From contig NZ_CP065359.1 in the NCBI RefSeq assembly GCF_019904295.1, forward strand, positions 1 through 64,000: DNA of 64,000 nucleotides. Reading direction: 5' to 3'. A program made the position numbers and the translations under genes. Source of the DNA: Ruegeria sp. SCSIO 43209. Its GTDB lineage: Bacteria; Pseudomonadota; Alphaproteobacteria; Rhodobacterales; Rhodobacteraceae. A model generated the notes under the pieces. That model was given only the letters and a program-made list of their open reading frames with translations. It was not told where the DNA came from and did no database searches. Below are positions 47,278-55,897 of the stretch, one piece after another; the first letter of the stretch is position 1, and each line of letters starts with the position of its first letter.

Positions 47278-48395
47278 GTGGCACCTTTTGCGTAAGCGTC
47301 CAAGACTAAGCCATGGAAGTGATGAACGGCGTGCTCGGACTTGCCAGACCCATCCGGGTCATTGACGATTCGACCTTGGGTGAACGCAGGCGTTTTCATC
47401 CCGCGCTGTACGCTTTCGACGAGGCTGATATCTTCGACCTGAAGTACCTCGTCCAGATAGCGAATTGCATCCAGCTCCATCGCGTCAGGTTCCGGCGTCT
47501 CAAGGAAGAAGTCGTAAGTTTCAAGCGTCCGATCTGGCCCAACAGGGATAATGTTCAACACGATCATGCTGGACCGTCCCGGATATCGCATCAGGCAAGT
47601 GGTAGGATAGAGCCACCAAACCGCGTGGGTTTTTACCGTGGCGTTCGAGACGTCATAGGCGGTATTTGGACTGTTGCCTGCGTCAGCCATATGGCTGGAG
47701 TAAATGCCGTAGGTCGTAACCTTGTAGGTACCCATATCCACGAGGTCACAAAAATCCTTATGGGCCGTAGGGCAATGATAGCACTCAAGGAAATTGTCCA
47801 CGACGTTCTTCCAATTCGACTTGATGTCGTAGGTCAGACGGTGGCCAAAAGTGAGTTGATCCACATCCGGTGCCCAATGGCGCACCTCGGTTTCCAGGTT
47901 TCCGGATTGCTCTGACAAAGAGGCAGCAGTCGGATCCAAATTGACAAAAACAAAGCCGCAAAATTCTTCAACCTGTACAGCATCGAGACAAATCTCATCC
48001 TTGTTGAAGTCTTCGAGGTTTTCAGTATGTGGCGCACGCGCCAATTGCCCGTCGAGTTTATAGACCCAGGCATGATAGGGGCACATAATCCGTGTGGTAT
48101 TGCCTTCGCCTGATAGCAGTTCATGGGCACGGTGTTTGCATACGTTGTAAAAGGCGCGAAGCTTACCCTCTTTGTCACGCACGACCGCAATAGGCTGACC
48201 GGCAACATCCACCGTTACATATGATCCCGGCTCACGTGTTTTCTCGACATGACACACCCATTGCCAAGTTTTGGAGAGGATGGAGCGAAGGTCTGCGTCA
48301 AACCACTTGCGCTCGGTGTAGGCAGCGGCCTGCAATGAGCTGGAGCGTGATGGGTCAGCATGATAGCCAAAGAAAATTGCACCTGAATCAGTCAT
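47274..48395 (-). CDS. Rieske oxygenase alpha subunit (quaternary-ammonium monooxygenase type)
   Basis: A 373-residue non-heme iron oxygenase. Rieske ligands C86-x-H88 (CKHRAH) and C105-x2-H108 (CPYHAW); mononuclear-iron region NWKNVVDNFLECYHCPTAH. The DNFLECYHC motif is characteristic of glycine-betaine (GbcA) and carnitine (CntA) oxygenases. No reductase gene lies beside it, so electrons come from elsewhere. It is the first gene of the operon and the probable entry or demethylation step. Confidence 0.87.
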   Translation of the reverse strand: MTDSGAIFFGYHADPSRSSSLQAAAYTERKWFDADLRSILSKTWQWVCHVEKTREPGSYVTVDVAGQPIAVVRDKEGKLRAFYNVCKHRAHELLSGEGNTTRIMCPYHAWVYKLDGQLARAPHTENLEDFNKDEICLDAVQVEEFCGFVFVNLDPTAASLSEQSGNLETEVRHWAPDVDQLTFGHRLTYDIKSNWKNVVDNFLECYHCPTAHKDFCDLVDMGTYKVTTYGIYSSHMADAGNSPNTAYDVSNATVKTHAVWWLYPTTCLMRYPGRSSMIVLNIIPVGPDRTLETYDFFLETPEPDAMELDAIRYLDEVLQVEDISLVESVQRGMKTPAFTQGRIVNDPDGSGKSEHAVHHFHGLVLDAYAKGAT

Positions 48396-48730
48396 GATAG
48401 CGTCTCCGATGTTAGGTTAAATCTATTGCGCGTGGGATTCGAAGCTATGTTTAATCAGCCGCTAGTTTGATTATTTTCGCTAAGCATTTGGCTTTCGGGG
48501 ACACCGTATTAACCCATCAAGCACTGCGTTTAGCTGACAAGCGAATGCTGGGCCCTTGACTGCATCTGTTATGCGGTCATTCGTGCACACTGCAGGAATC
48601 GGCAAAATGGGCTCGGTGCAGACCTTCGCTGCGTTCCAGCTAACAGACCTCTTTGCGGACAAAGCGGACGTTCGAATTCAGACGCAATAATAACTCCGCG
48701 CACAATTGGCAAACCGGCTCAAGGCTGTGA
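48396..48730. other. Intergenic region upstream of the Rieske operon
   Basis: About 335 bp holding the operon's promoter and, at about 48480-48680, sequence that looks like a decayed intergenic repeat; GCAGACCTTCGC (48618-48629) is the inverse of a 12-bp word at 7849-7860. No terminator for the outer-membrane gene or promoter could be defined. Confidence 0.35.
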
Positions 48731-49630
48731 TCAGAACCTGACCCTAAACGCCAGCCCAACCAATGGCGCTGTTTCATAGGTCTGACGACTAATTTCCGCT
48801 CCATTCGCATCATCTAGCGTCAGGCGGCCGTCAAATTCTGCGCCTGCAAATACGCTCAATGAAACTCCAGGATTTGGGTTGTATCCAACGGAAAGTACGA
48901 CGGGGATACTCTTGTCTTCGCCCACCCCGTCCTGCGCGAGACCTTCCCCATCTAACCTGAATCGAATTCTCTCCGATCGTGCGGTTAAGGAAAGATCTAT
49001 GGTCTCAGTCAACGTATAGCTCAGGGTCAACCCGGGGCCTTGTGTCGCACCAATCCCTGAGCCAGTGTTCAAGTTCCAGCGATCATTTAGGTCCCAATCG
49101 ATCAGCAGGGCCGGAAAAAAATCTGTACCACCATCGTCAAATTGAGAGAACGCGCCAAAGGCCGGTCCTATCGTCAGACGCTCGTTAAGTTGCCAAGCAA
49201 TACCCGCAAAAACACCGTAGGTCCTGCCATCAGATGAGGAAGCTCCACTTTGATAATCCCACCTGATCTGCGGTGACACAAAAACTGTTGCTGTATCGCT
49301 CGCACGAAATCGCAGGGGAACAGAAACGCGAAAGTCACGGATGTTCTCCCATGGCTGATTGTTCGATTGACTAAAGCTATAATCCAGCTTGCCGAAGCTG
49401 GTTGAAAGCCCAATGGAGTTTCCTCCTTCCAGATTGTAAAGTGCGGTAGCACGTAGAAATGCTCGGCTTGCAGAGAATTCACCGCCGTCACTCAAATCCG
49501 CGTCCCCCTGAAACGCAGCAAGTCCATCAACCTGATACGCCCAACCTAGCCGGGGCTGCGCGGCTGAAGGTGACGCTGCAAATCCTAGAGAAATAGCTCC
49601 AAAGCAGCACGTCAGAAAAAGGTTTTTCAT
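48731..49630 (-). CDS. Outer-membrane beta-barrel protein of unknown function
   Basis: A 299-residue protein with a signal peptide (cut near SAA-QP) and strings of amphipathic beta strands ending in LVGLAFRVRF, a barrel terminus with a C-terminal Phe. Repeating pattern of aromatic girdle residues along the length. ATG 49630 is preferred; the earlier in-frame ATG (49672) would add non-signal sequence. It lies 169 bp from the MscS pair on the same strand, and may be a porin or stress protein. Family not recognised with confidence. Confidence 0.74.
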   Translation of the reverse strand: MKNLFLTCCFGAISLGFAASPSAAQPRLGWAYQVDGLAAFQGDADLSDGGEFSASRAFLRATALYNLEGGNSIGLSTSFGKLDYSFSQSNNQPWENIRDFRVSVPLRFRASDTATVFVSPQIRWDYQSGASSSDGRTYGVFAGIAWQLNERLTIGPAFGAFSQFDDGGTDFFPALLIDWDLNDRWNLNTGSGIGATQGPGLTLSYTLTETIDLSLTARSERIRFRLDGEGLAQDGVGEDKSIPVVLSVGYNPNPGVSLSVFAGAEFDGRLTLDDANGAEISRQTYETAPLVGLAFRVRF

Positions 49631-49799
49631 TTGGCATTTCCCACGTGACGCTGATTCCTTTTGAGTTGCCATTCCTGAACGAGCGTTTCAAGCCCCTAAT
49701 GGTCGGCTCTGTGGACTGCGGAGACATGGCTACTCAATGACATATTTATACAATACGAAGCTTAAGCACTGACACTGATAACCTATAGCTGAATGCAGT

Positions 49800-51413
49800 T
49801 TATTCAGCATGATGAGCAAGCTTGCCGTCCCATTCCTCTGACGAAACTTTGGGTTCCGGCGGGTCCGCAATGTACGACGGTGTCATTATCTGTGTTCCGT
49901 TTTCATTAAACACATCGACAATGTTTTCGCGCAAATCGGACAAAATCTTAGGCAAGCTCGATCCGCGCGAAGTGTATGCGTTGATCTCATAATTGATTGC
50001 GTAGTCAGCCAGCTGCGTCCAAAGCACAAAAGGTTCAGGGTTCTTTCTTAACCCTTGAGTACGATGAGCTGCCTCTATCAGCATCGCTTTGATTTTCTTT
50101 GGTGGCTCCTCGTATCCGATCCCTACTGTCGTGTGAACCAACAGCCCTCGACCATCCACTTTGCGCGAATAGTTTACGACTTCGGAGTTGAGCAGCTGTG
50201 CATTTGGAATGCTAATCATCTCGTTCTTTATCGACTTAATGAGTGTTTCCATCAGTTTGATCTCGGTTACATCCCCAATCTTGTCGCCAACCTGAATTCG
50301 ATCACCGACATTGGTACTGCGTCTATAGATGACAAACAGACCGGCCATCATATTCGAGACGACCGTGTTCGACCCTAACGATACCATGATACCGGCAAGG
50401 ATAGTCAGGCCTTGGAAGGCTCGAGAGTCAGATCCGGGAATATAAGGGTAGGCAAACACCAGCGCGATAACAATCAGCAAAGCCCTGCACAGCATTTTTG
50501 TTGGTGCAATCCAATGATCTTCAAAATCTTTCAGTTGGAAAGCGCCGCTCTCGACGTTGTCGAAAAAAAGATCGAGGCCTCGAATTCCCAACCGTGTCAC
50601 AGCTGCGATGATTGCGAGCATGATCAAGTTGGGGATATATTCAACAATTGCCAAAACGACGGTTACGAGCGGCTCGCTGACATACTTCAAGAGGATCTGG
50701 GCAATGCCCTGGGTCTCGGCAAAGGAGAGCAGCACCAATGAAAGGTAGTAGTAGAAAAAGAACAGAAACAGGACCCACATCAATATGTGTATTGAATAGA
50801 CGATAATCGACGCGATTGCCCTGCTTCTCAAGAGCGATTTCGTGGCTTCCTCAACACCTTCAGCTCTCTTTTCCAAGATGTTTCTAAAGTAGTCTAATAA
50901 CATTCGCCGTTTCGCAAAAAACGCATAAGAAGTGAGGGCAAAGACTGCTGTCCAAGCAAAGGCAGCCATCGCACTATCTACTCTGCCCTCATTGGACCGA
51001 GCATCTCGGTATTGAAGGATTGCAGCCTCAATCGCTTCGGACTGAAGCCCAGCTAGAACTTCAATAGCCATTTGTTCGTGCTCTGCATCAGCTTGGGTGG
51101 TTATCGTAACCATCTGCCCGTCAACGCGTATCATTTTCCCAAATTCGGCGTCCGATATCTCAAGCTGAACTGAAGCTTTCGCAGATGCATCGGCGACTTG
51201 AGCGATCCGCTCCTCAATTTTTCTCGCTCGTTCGGTTGCGGGCAGCGCACTTGAACCGCGAACCACGAACAATTCTTCGCCATCCACTATGACCGGCGCA
51301 ATAAACTCGGGATCCTCTCTCTCTTCAGCCGGTGCGAGGATTTCTTCAGACTGAGCAAGCGCTACAGTGCAGGAAAATAGAAGAGGCAGTAACCATAGCG
51401 TAAGAGCCCTCAT
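49800..51413 (-). CDS. MscS-family mechanosensitive channel
   Basis: A 537-residue protein with a signal peptide, a periplasmic region (about residues 20-145), about five transmembrane segments, and the MscS core: TILAGIMVSLGSNTVVSNMMAG pore helix followed by beta domain (VGDRIQVGDKIGDVTEIKLMETLI, SIPNAQLLNSEVVNY). Opens under membrane tension. Its ATG overlaps the preceding MscS gene's stop (ATGA), so the two are translationally coupled. Confidence 0.87.
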   Translation of the reverse strand: MRALTLWLLPLLFSCTVALAQSEEILAPAEEREDPEFIAPVIVDGEELFVVRGSSALPATERARKIEERIAQVADASAKASVQLEISDAEFGKMIRVDGQMVTITTQADAEHEQMAIEVLAGLQSEAIEAAILQYRDARSNEGRVDSAMAAFAWTAVFALTSYAFFAKRRMLLDYFRNILEKRAEGVEEATKSLLRSRAIASIIVYSIHILMWVLFLFFFYYYLSLVLLSFAETQGIAQILLKYVSEPLVTVVLAIVEYIPNLIMLAIIAAVTRLGIRGLDLFFDNVESGAFQLKDFEDHWIAPTKMLCRALLIVIALVFAYPYIPGSDSRAFQGLTILAGIMVSLGSNTVVSNMMAGLFVIYRRSTNVGDRIQVGDKIGDVTEIKLMETLIKSIKNEMISIPNAQLLNSEVVNYSRKVDGRGLLVHTTVGIGYEEPPKKIKAMLIEAAHRTQGLRKNPEPFVLWTQLADYAINYEINAYTSRGSSLPKILSDLRENIVDVFNENGTQIMTPSYIADPPEPKVSSEEWDGKLAHHAE

Positions 51414-52732
51414 GATTTTGCTCCTTCTGCGGGAATAATATGCACATCGCGTTGCGGGAACGGTATAGATATGCCTTCTTTATCAAACCGCTCTTTTGCT
51501 TGACCGGTCAGGTCCCAATAAACGGTCCAATAGTCATCAGACTTGGACCATGGACGGCAGAAGATGTTGACGGAGTTGTCTCCCAACTCACCCACGAAAA
51601 TTTCTGGTTCTGGTGCCTTCAGACAAAGCTGGTGATGCGCAACCAAGTCTTTGAGCACTTCAATTGCTTGGGCAGCGTTGTCCGAATAGGCGATGCCAAA
51701 GACCAGATCGACCCGACGTTCTTCGGATGCACTTACATTGGTAATGACATCCCCCCAAATCTTGCTGTTCGGAACTATAATAATCTGGTTGTCGAATGTT
51801 CTGATCTTGGTTGAAACCACCGACATCTCATCCACAAACCCAGATGAACCGCCCACTTGGATATAGTCGCCAGTGTCGAATGGCTTGAGGACCATGATCA
51901 TCAGACCGCTTGCGAGGTTTCCCAGCGTTTCCTGCAATGCGAAACCTAGGATGAACGACAAACCACCGAGCACGGCAAAAAGCGGTGTGACGTTAACTCC
52001 GAACAAAGCTAAAACGACGAGTATACCAAGGACGAAAACGGCCCAGTATACGGCGGTGGCAATGAAGCGTTTCAGCATTCTGGAGATAGTTGGAATTTTG
52101 TTCAGACCCCGTTCAGTGACCCGGCGCACCATCCGAGCAATGAACATCATGGCCCAAACTGCCAACAAAACACCCAGACCGGCCATCAGCAGGCCTACGC
52201 CACCATCCCACGAGAACAACCAGGCCCAAGCGTTCTGAAAAAGCGTTTGAAGGTCGGTAGTTTTTAGGGCTCCCGTTTTCAACGCGAGAATATAGTCAGA
52301 ATGTGGTTCTAGATCTTCCGCCTTCGCGCCTTTCAGGGCCCATGCTTCGAGCACCAGACGATAGTTGTTGAGAGTTTCTGATCCAGAGTCGTTCAAAGAG
52401 GACAACTGAGAGCGCAAGTTGTCTTCCCGAGCTCCGCTCGCCGACCGAAGTTGCAAGTTTACTTGCGCGACTTCTTCGAGCCGAGAGCGCACATAACTCT
52501 GCCAAGTACCAGCGACTTGGGAAAGCTCTTCCGCGGTTAGGGGAACAAGTAGGATCTCGAGATCGTCAGCCGCAATCATCTCATCAACGACTGCATTTTT
52601 TAGATCGTCATTCTCGACTTCCACAGCCTCTTGGTCGGCCTCAGTCTCTTGCGCGCCGGCAGGAAAAGCACTCGCTAATGCCGTGAACCAAATGAATGAC
52701 CAAATCTTCAACGTTCTCAGTGCTCGTCTCAT
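51410..52732 (-). CDS. MscS-family mechanosensitive channel (smaller paralogue)
   Basis: A 440-residue MscS-type channel: signal peptide, coiled region (about 100-150), several transmembrane segments, and the core pore motif VLGGLSFILGFALQETLGNL with the beta domain (FDTGDYIQVGGSSGFVDEMSV, IIVPNSKIWGDVITN). The frame runs further up, but ATG 52732 with AAGGGAC gives a clean signal peptide. Two different MscS channels in one operon may form distinct channels or heteromers. Confidence 0.86.
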   Translation of the reverse strand: MRRALRTLKIWSFIWFTALASAFPAGAQETEADQEAVEVENDDLKNAVVDEMIAADDLEILLVPLTAEELSQVAGTWQSYVRSRLEEVAQVNLQLRSASGAREDNLRSQLSSLNDSGSETLNNYRLVLEAWALKGAKAEDLEPHSDYILALKTGALKTTDLQTLFQNAWAWLFSWDGGVGLLMAGLGVLLAVWAMMFIARMVRRVTERGLNKIPTISRMLKRFIATAVYWAVFVLGILVVLALFGVNVTPLFAVLGGLSFILGFALQETLGNLASGLMIMVLKPFDTGDYIQVGGSSGFVDEMSVVSTKIRTFDNQIIIVPNSKIWGDVITNVSASEERRVDLVFGIAYSDNAAQAIEVLKDLVAHHQLCLKAPEPEIFVGELGDNSVNIFCRPWSKSDDYWTVYWDLTGQAKERFDKEGISIPFPQRDVHIIPAEGAKS

Positions 52733-52989
52733 CTGTCTGTCCCTTACTTCTTTAACGGTCGAAGAGAGCACACACAGATGCAACAAATCCAGACTTATGT
52801 TTATGTTTGAATATTTCCTTGTGACGAACCCCACGGATTTTTGGGTCGCCGTAGATATAGAGAACCTCTCAAATTCGCGGAACCACAGATCTGCGAATGA
52901 AACAGAAATTTCCGCAAAGGGGTCATAGACTTGCCGTGCACGTAGAATTGGGAGCCTTTTCCATTAGACCCATTAAACCGAGAATAACG

Positions 52990-53028
52990 GCCTCCTGGCG
53001 ACACCACTCACTTGCGTCTCCAGGAGGC
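52990..53028. other. 9-bp inverted repeat
   Basis: GCCTCCTGG (52990-52998) pairs perfectly with CCAGGAGGC (53020-53028) around a 21-nt loop. The 3' arm contains AGGAGG, an anti-Shine-Dalgarno target, so the structure could hide or mimic an RBS, but no coding frame follows. Function unknown. Confidence 0.5.
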
Positions 53029-53309
53029 AACCAGACAAGTCTGGCGAATGCGCGAGCAACAGAGGTAATACAAATTCGCCACGCATTCGAATACTTGAAT
53101 CTAAAATACAACAAATCAAGTAATTTTACGCGCGCCAAAAAGTTTGCTCTCGCGTGCATGAGAAATTCTTGTTTATTCCAGCTTACACGTCCGCTTCAGA
53201 AAACGTGGCGGCGCTGTGCAGATGGCGGGTGACGAACTTTGACTGTAGCGAACAGAATTTGCGCTCATGCCAACTTGGTTGACTAACAGCGGCCAACCGC
53301 ACATTCGAC

Positions 53310-53382
53310 TTAGTCTGGCCAGTCCCATGGTCAGACTAAATCCCCGCGTTGCCCATCATCCCAGATAGAGGTGACGCGGGGA
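53310..53382. other. Two tandem stem-loops
   Basis: First stem: TTAGTCTGGCCA (53310-53321) with TGGTCAGACTAA (53327-53338), 12 bp with one mismatch (G:U in RNA on one strand). Second stem: TCCCCGCGT (53341-53349) with ACGCGGGGA (53374-53382), perfect 9 bp, 24-nt loop. They are 2 bp apart with no gene around; a structured RNA or a double terminator is possible. Confidence 0.55.
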
Positions 53383-53694
53383 ACTTTGATCCATCTTTCA
53401 ATCAGTACCGTAACACCAACACCCCAAAACTACCGCCCGCGTTGTTAACCTGGTTTCCCTCCGAACGATGCGGGTTTTTTTTGGGGGGGATGGGGATATA
53501 ATGAGTTTCCATTTTGCAGAGCGACCGACTGGACCTTCTACTTCTGGTTTGGTCGATGGCGCACGTGTTGGCCTCATTACCACCTGCTTTTCAAACCATT
53601 CGAAAGGACGCAGCCATTCATTTTAGTTTGAAGATTCGCGTTTTCGGTTTTCCCTCACATCTTCATTCTGCAATATTATAATGGGATTGTTCCT

Positions 53695-54222
53695 ATGAAA
53701 ACGACAACTAAGACCCTTGTTGCCGCTGCCGTTCTTGCATGCGGAGCAACCGTAGGACATGCTAAGGACAAAAATATTCTGCCAAAAGACAACGCAGAGT
53801 TCGTAAACTATGGCGAGGAATCCGGCTGGAATGTGTTTGTGGATTAGAGCCGAAATACTTGCCTGATCGAACGGGTGGATGAAAATACCAACGTTGTTCA
53901 AATGGGTCTGACCCCAGACAAAGATTTTGGCTACATGGGTGTTTTTACAAAGGCAGACATCGAATTTGAGGATGATAAAGTCTAGCTGCTCATGGACAAC
54001 AAATTATACTATGGCGATACAACAGCGGCGCCACCTAATTTGGCGGACGGGTACAAAGGCGGTTATCTCATTGCCAACAATCCCGACTTCGTCACAGACG
54101 TGATGGAGCGCGAAACCATGATTGTAATGCCACAGTCTATTTTTGCCTTCGAATTAAGCCTTGCTGGCACCAAGAAGGCAATTGAAGCGGCGCGTGAGTG
54201 CAATGCTTCTCTGACCAACTGA
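53695..54222 (+). pseudogene. Secreted-protein gene with two in-frame TAG codons
   Basis: One reading frame runs from ATG 53695 to TGA 54220-54222 (176 codons) and is intact except for TAG at 53845-53847 (codon 51) and TAG at 53983-53985 (codon 97). All three segments read as protein: signal peptide (TKTLVAAAVLACGATVGHA), ESGWNVFVD*SRNTCLIERVD, then KADIEFEDDKV*LLMDNKLYYGD, ending TKKAIEAARECNASLTN. This is a small periplasmic IalB-like protein by overall feel. No frameshift. Both stops could be CAG or AAG to TAG changes. TAG is also a normal stop in this genome (recF), so routine suppression is unlikely; a young pseudogene is the simplest reading. Confidence 0.8.
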
Positions 54223-54241
54223 TCGGTGTCGATACTTCAAG

Positions 54242-54262
54242 GCCGTCCACTTTGTGGGCGGC
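54242..54262 (+). terminator. Probable terminator after the two-TAG gene
   Basis: GCCGTCCAC (54242-54250) and GTGGGCGGC (54254-54262) form a 9-bp stem with one G:U pair and a 3-nt loop, followed by TTCGTTTG. It lies 20 bp after the TGA stop of the two-TAG gene. The tail is weak. Confidence 0.55.
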
Positions 54263-54653
54263 TTCGTTTGTGACTGCGCGAACCCTGTGTATCGAGGAAG
54301 CCTATAATCGATTTCAGGCTTCAATTTCGATCAACTCTGTTTTGTAACTTAGATAGTTTGTCCCTTTGTTCCAAAATAACTTCTTAGAGGCGCAAAAATA
54401 CGTCCGCTTCGGGCTCGAAGGGGACGTTCGCCTCACTTTACATGAGTGACTGCTTACTTCCCCAAGCACTCACATGGGAGTGAGCGATGACGCCCCAGTT
54501 ACTGACCTGAGCCCGATGATCCTTGCGGGAGATTCAACTCAATCGACGACGATGGTGACGCTCGTCTCGGCTCGAAAGTCCGGTGGAAAGTCATCACTTA
54601 TGCGACAATTGCCAATCACGAAATGCGGACGACTCTTGCTGCTCGCTCAATCT
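54263..54653. other. Intergenic stretch, nothing identified
   Basis: About 390 bp between the terminator and the integrase fragment. A GAAGCCT/AGGCTTC short inverted repeat occurs near 54300-54325. Open frames here overlap the integrase remnant on the other strand and are not credible. Confidence 0.4.
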
Positions 54654-54845
54654 TCAAACGTCGATCTTTTCTGCGATATTCAGCGCGTCTTCCAATTCAA
54701 CGCCAAGATATCGAACTGTGCTGTCAACCTTGGTGTGGCCAAGCAAAAGCTGCACCGCGCGTAGATTACCTGTTTTCCGGTAGATCAGTGCCGCTTTTGT
54801 GCATCTCAGCGAATGCGTGCCGTATTTGCTCAATTGAGGGAGGGC
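54654..54845 (-). pseudogene. Tyrosine-recombinase C-terminal fragment
   Basis: Minus-strand reading gives LSKYGTHSLRCTKAALIYRK, then NLRAVQLLLGHTKVDSTVRYLG and ends TGA at 54654-54656. This holds the catalytic HxLR motif (the Arg of the second box), the LLGHT His and the Tyr nucleophile (VRYLG). A TAA stops the frame upstream (54846-54848), and the N-terminal half is missing, so it is a remnant of an integrase from an integrative element. Confidence 0.78.
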
Positions 54846-54886
54846 TTAAGCTGAACCGAAAAACGGACAGCATTTTCTCCAACCTT

Positions 54887-55663
54887 CTAAGTAGCCTTTC
54901 GTGTTCCCCGGCACTTGGGAAATTCCACGCACCCAAAGAAAGCACTACCCGATTTCCTGTTAGTGCGTTTGACCATATTAGCGCCGCATCTCGGGCAAGA
55001 TGTTCGGCCTATTCGCCCGCTAGGCCTGTCTGTCGAGCTTTTTACTTTGGAAGCAGCCATCCTCTCCAGGTTTTTCAGGTGTTCTTTCTTCGTCTCCCTG
55101 CTGTTTTCCAATGCTATGTTGCGTAGTTTCGCTACGTACGCGGTCACTTGTACGTCCGAGAGTGCAATCTTCTTCTCGACTGCAATTAGCCTTCCGAGGT
55201 CTTGCAGTCCCCAAGCGACGCTTTCTGGCATCGCCGTTTTTGGTCGGGCCGAGCCCGTAAACACCACAAAGTTGTGTAAAAGACTTTCCTCAATACCCAA
55301 GATGACTTGGACGGCCTTCACGTGGGCATAGTTCTGCCGAAGCGGATTTTGAAAACTGCGGCGCTTGCCGCCTTTTAGCACTTGGGTCCAACTACGTTGG
55401 TCGGAACTGCCAAAAATCCAACCGGACATGTTCTTTGTCTCAACAACAAAGATGCCATAGCGAGAGATCAGGAGATGGTCGATCTGAGTAGTGCCACCGG
55501 CTACGGGAAGCGTTAAATCGGACAAGACCTGATAGTCTTTTTCGTTCAATACTGATGTGAGTGCTGAATGCACCCGACGTTCACCTCTGGCGCCTTTTCT
55601 TTCAGGTGTATTGTAACTTGCTTCAAGTGCCCAAAAAGCGGATTTCAACAGGAATTTTAGCAT
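54887..55663 (-). CDS. NERD-domain protein with topoisomerase-type zinc finger
   Basis: A 258-residue protein. Residues about 22-130 are a nuclease-related NERD domain (GERRVHSALTS, QIDHLLISRYGIFVVETKNM with the D...ExK catalytic pattern, GWIFGSSDQRSWTQ). The C-terminus (CPRCGANMVKRT ... FFGCVEFPKCRGTRKA) is a zf-C4_Topoisom zinc finger with four Cys. Such proteins are found on mobile or defence-like islands; the function is unproven, nuclease activity is inferred. It lies 41 bp upstream of the integrase remnant on the same strand. Confidence 0.87.
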   Translation of the reverse strand: MLKFLLKSAFWALEASYNTPERKGARGERRVHSALTSVLNEKDYQVLSDLTLPVAGGTTQIDHLLISRYGIFVVETKNMSGWIFGSSDQRSWTQVLKGGKRRSFQNPLRQNYAHVKAVQVILGIEESLLHNFVVFTGSARPKTAMPESVAWGLQDLGRLIAVEKKIALSDVQVTAYVAKLRNIALENSRETKKEHLKNLERMAASKVKSSTDRPSGRIGRTSCPRCGANMVKRTNRKSGSAFFGCVEFPKCRGTRKAT

Positions 55664-55897
55664 AACAATTCAAACCATTCCTTTGTTGAAGTTGATCTAA
55701 CGCTGCACTGCTGTGCACCAGGCTCAGAATTTGAATGGACATTTTGTTACTTGGGTTTTTTGAAGTGCGACCTCTTGTTAGCGGGCGCCAAAAGGTTGTT
55801 AGATTATGACAAATCTGGTGCACCCTAAGTGCAAAGAAGATAGATTGTTTTGAGCAATGCGCACCAAACAAGAGCCTTTATACATCTCGAAGAAAAG

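Larger units (their letters stand above)
52733..53694. other. Long intergenic region with hairpins
   Basis: About 960 bp with no gene that I can support. It contains three inverted repeats listed separately and, at 53473-53489, a T8-G7 homopolymer junction that follows a GC-rich stretch. The T8 run after CCCGC...GCGGG (about 53431-53480) may be a plus-strand terminator. A regulatory RNA is possible, but none is recognised. Confidence 0.4.

Noticed and set aside
53461..53500. T8-G7 homopolymer stretch as a phase-variable tract
   Set aside because: No coding frame or promoter spans it, so length changes would have no visible consequence; possibly a terminator tail.
53695..54222. General amber recoding (pyrrolysine-like) as the explanation for the two TAG codons
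   Set aside because: TAG is used as an ordinary stop elsewhere (for example recF at 3905-3907 and the oxidoreductase at 21158-21160), and no dedicated tRNA is seen in the window; pseudogenisation is simpler.
54474..54764. Plus-strand open frame in the integrase region
   Set aside because: Antisense to the tyrosine-recombinase remnant, whose minus-strand reading shows the catalytic motifs.
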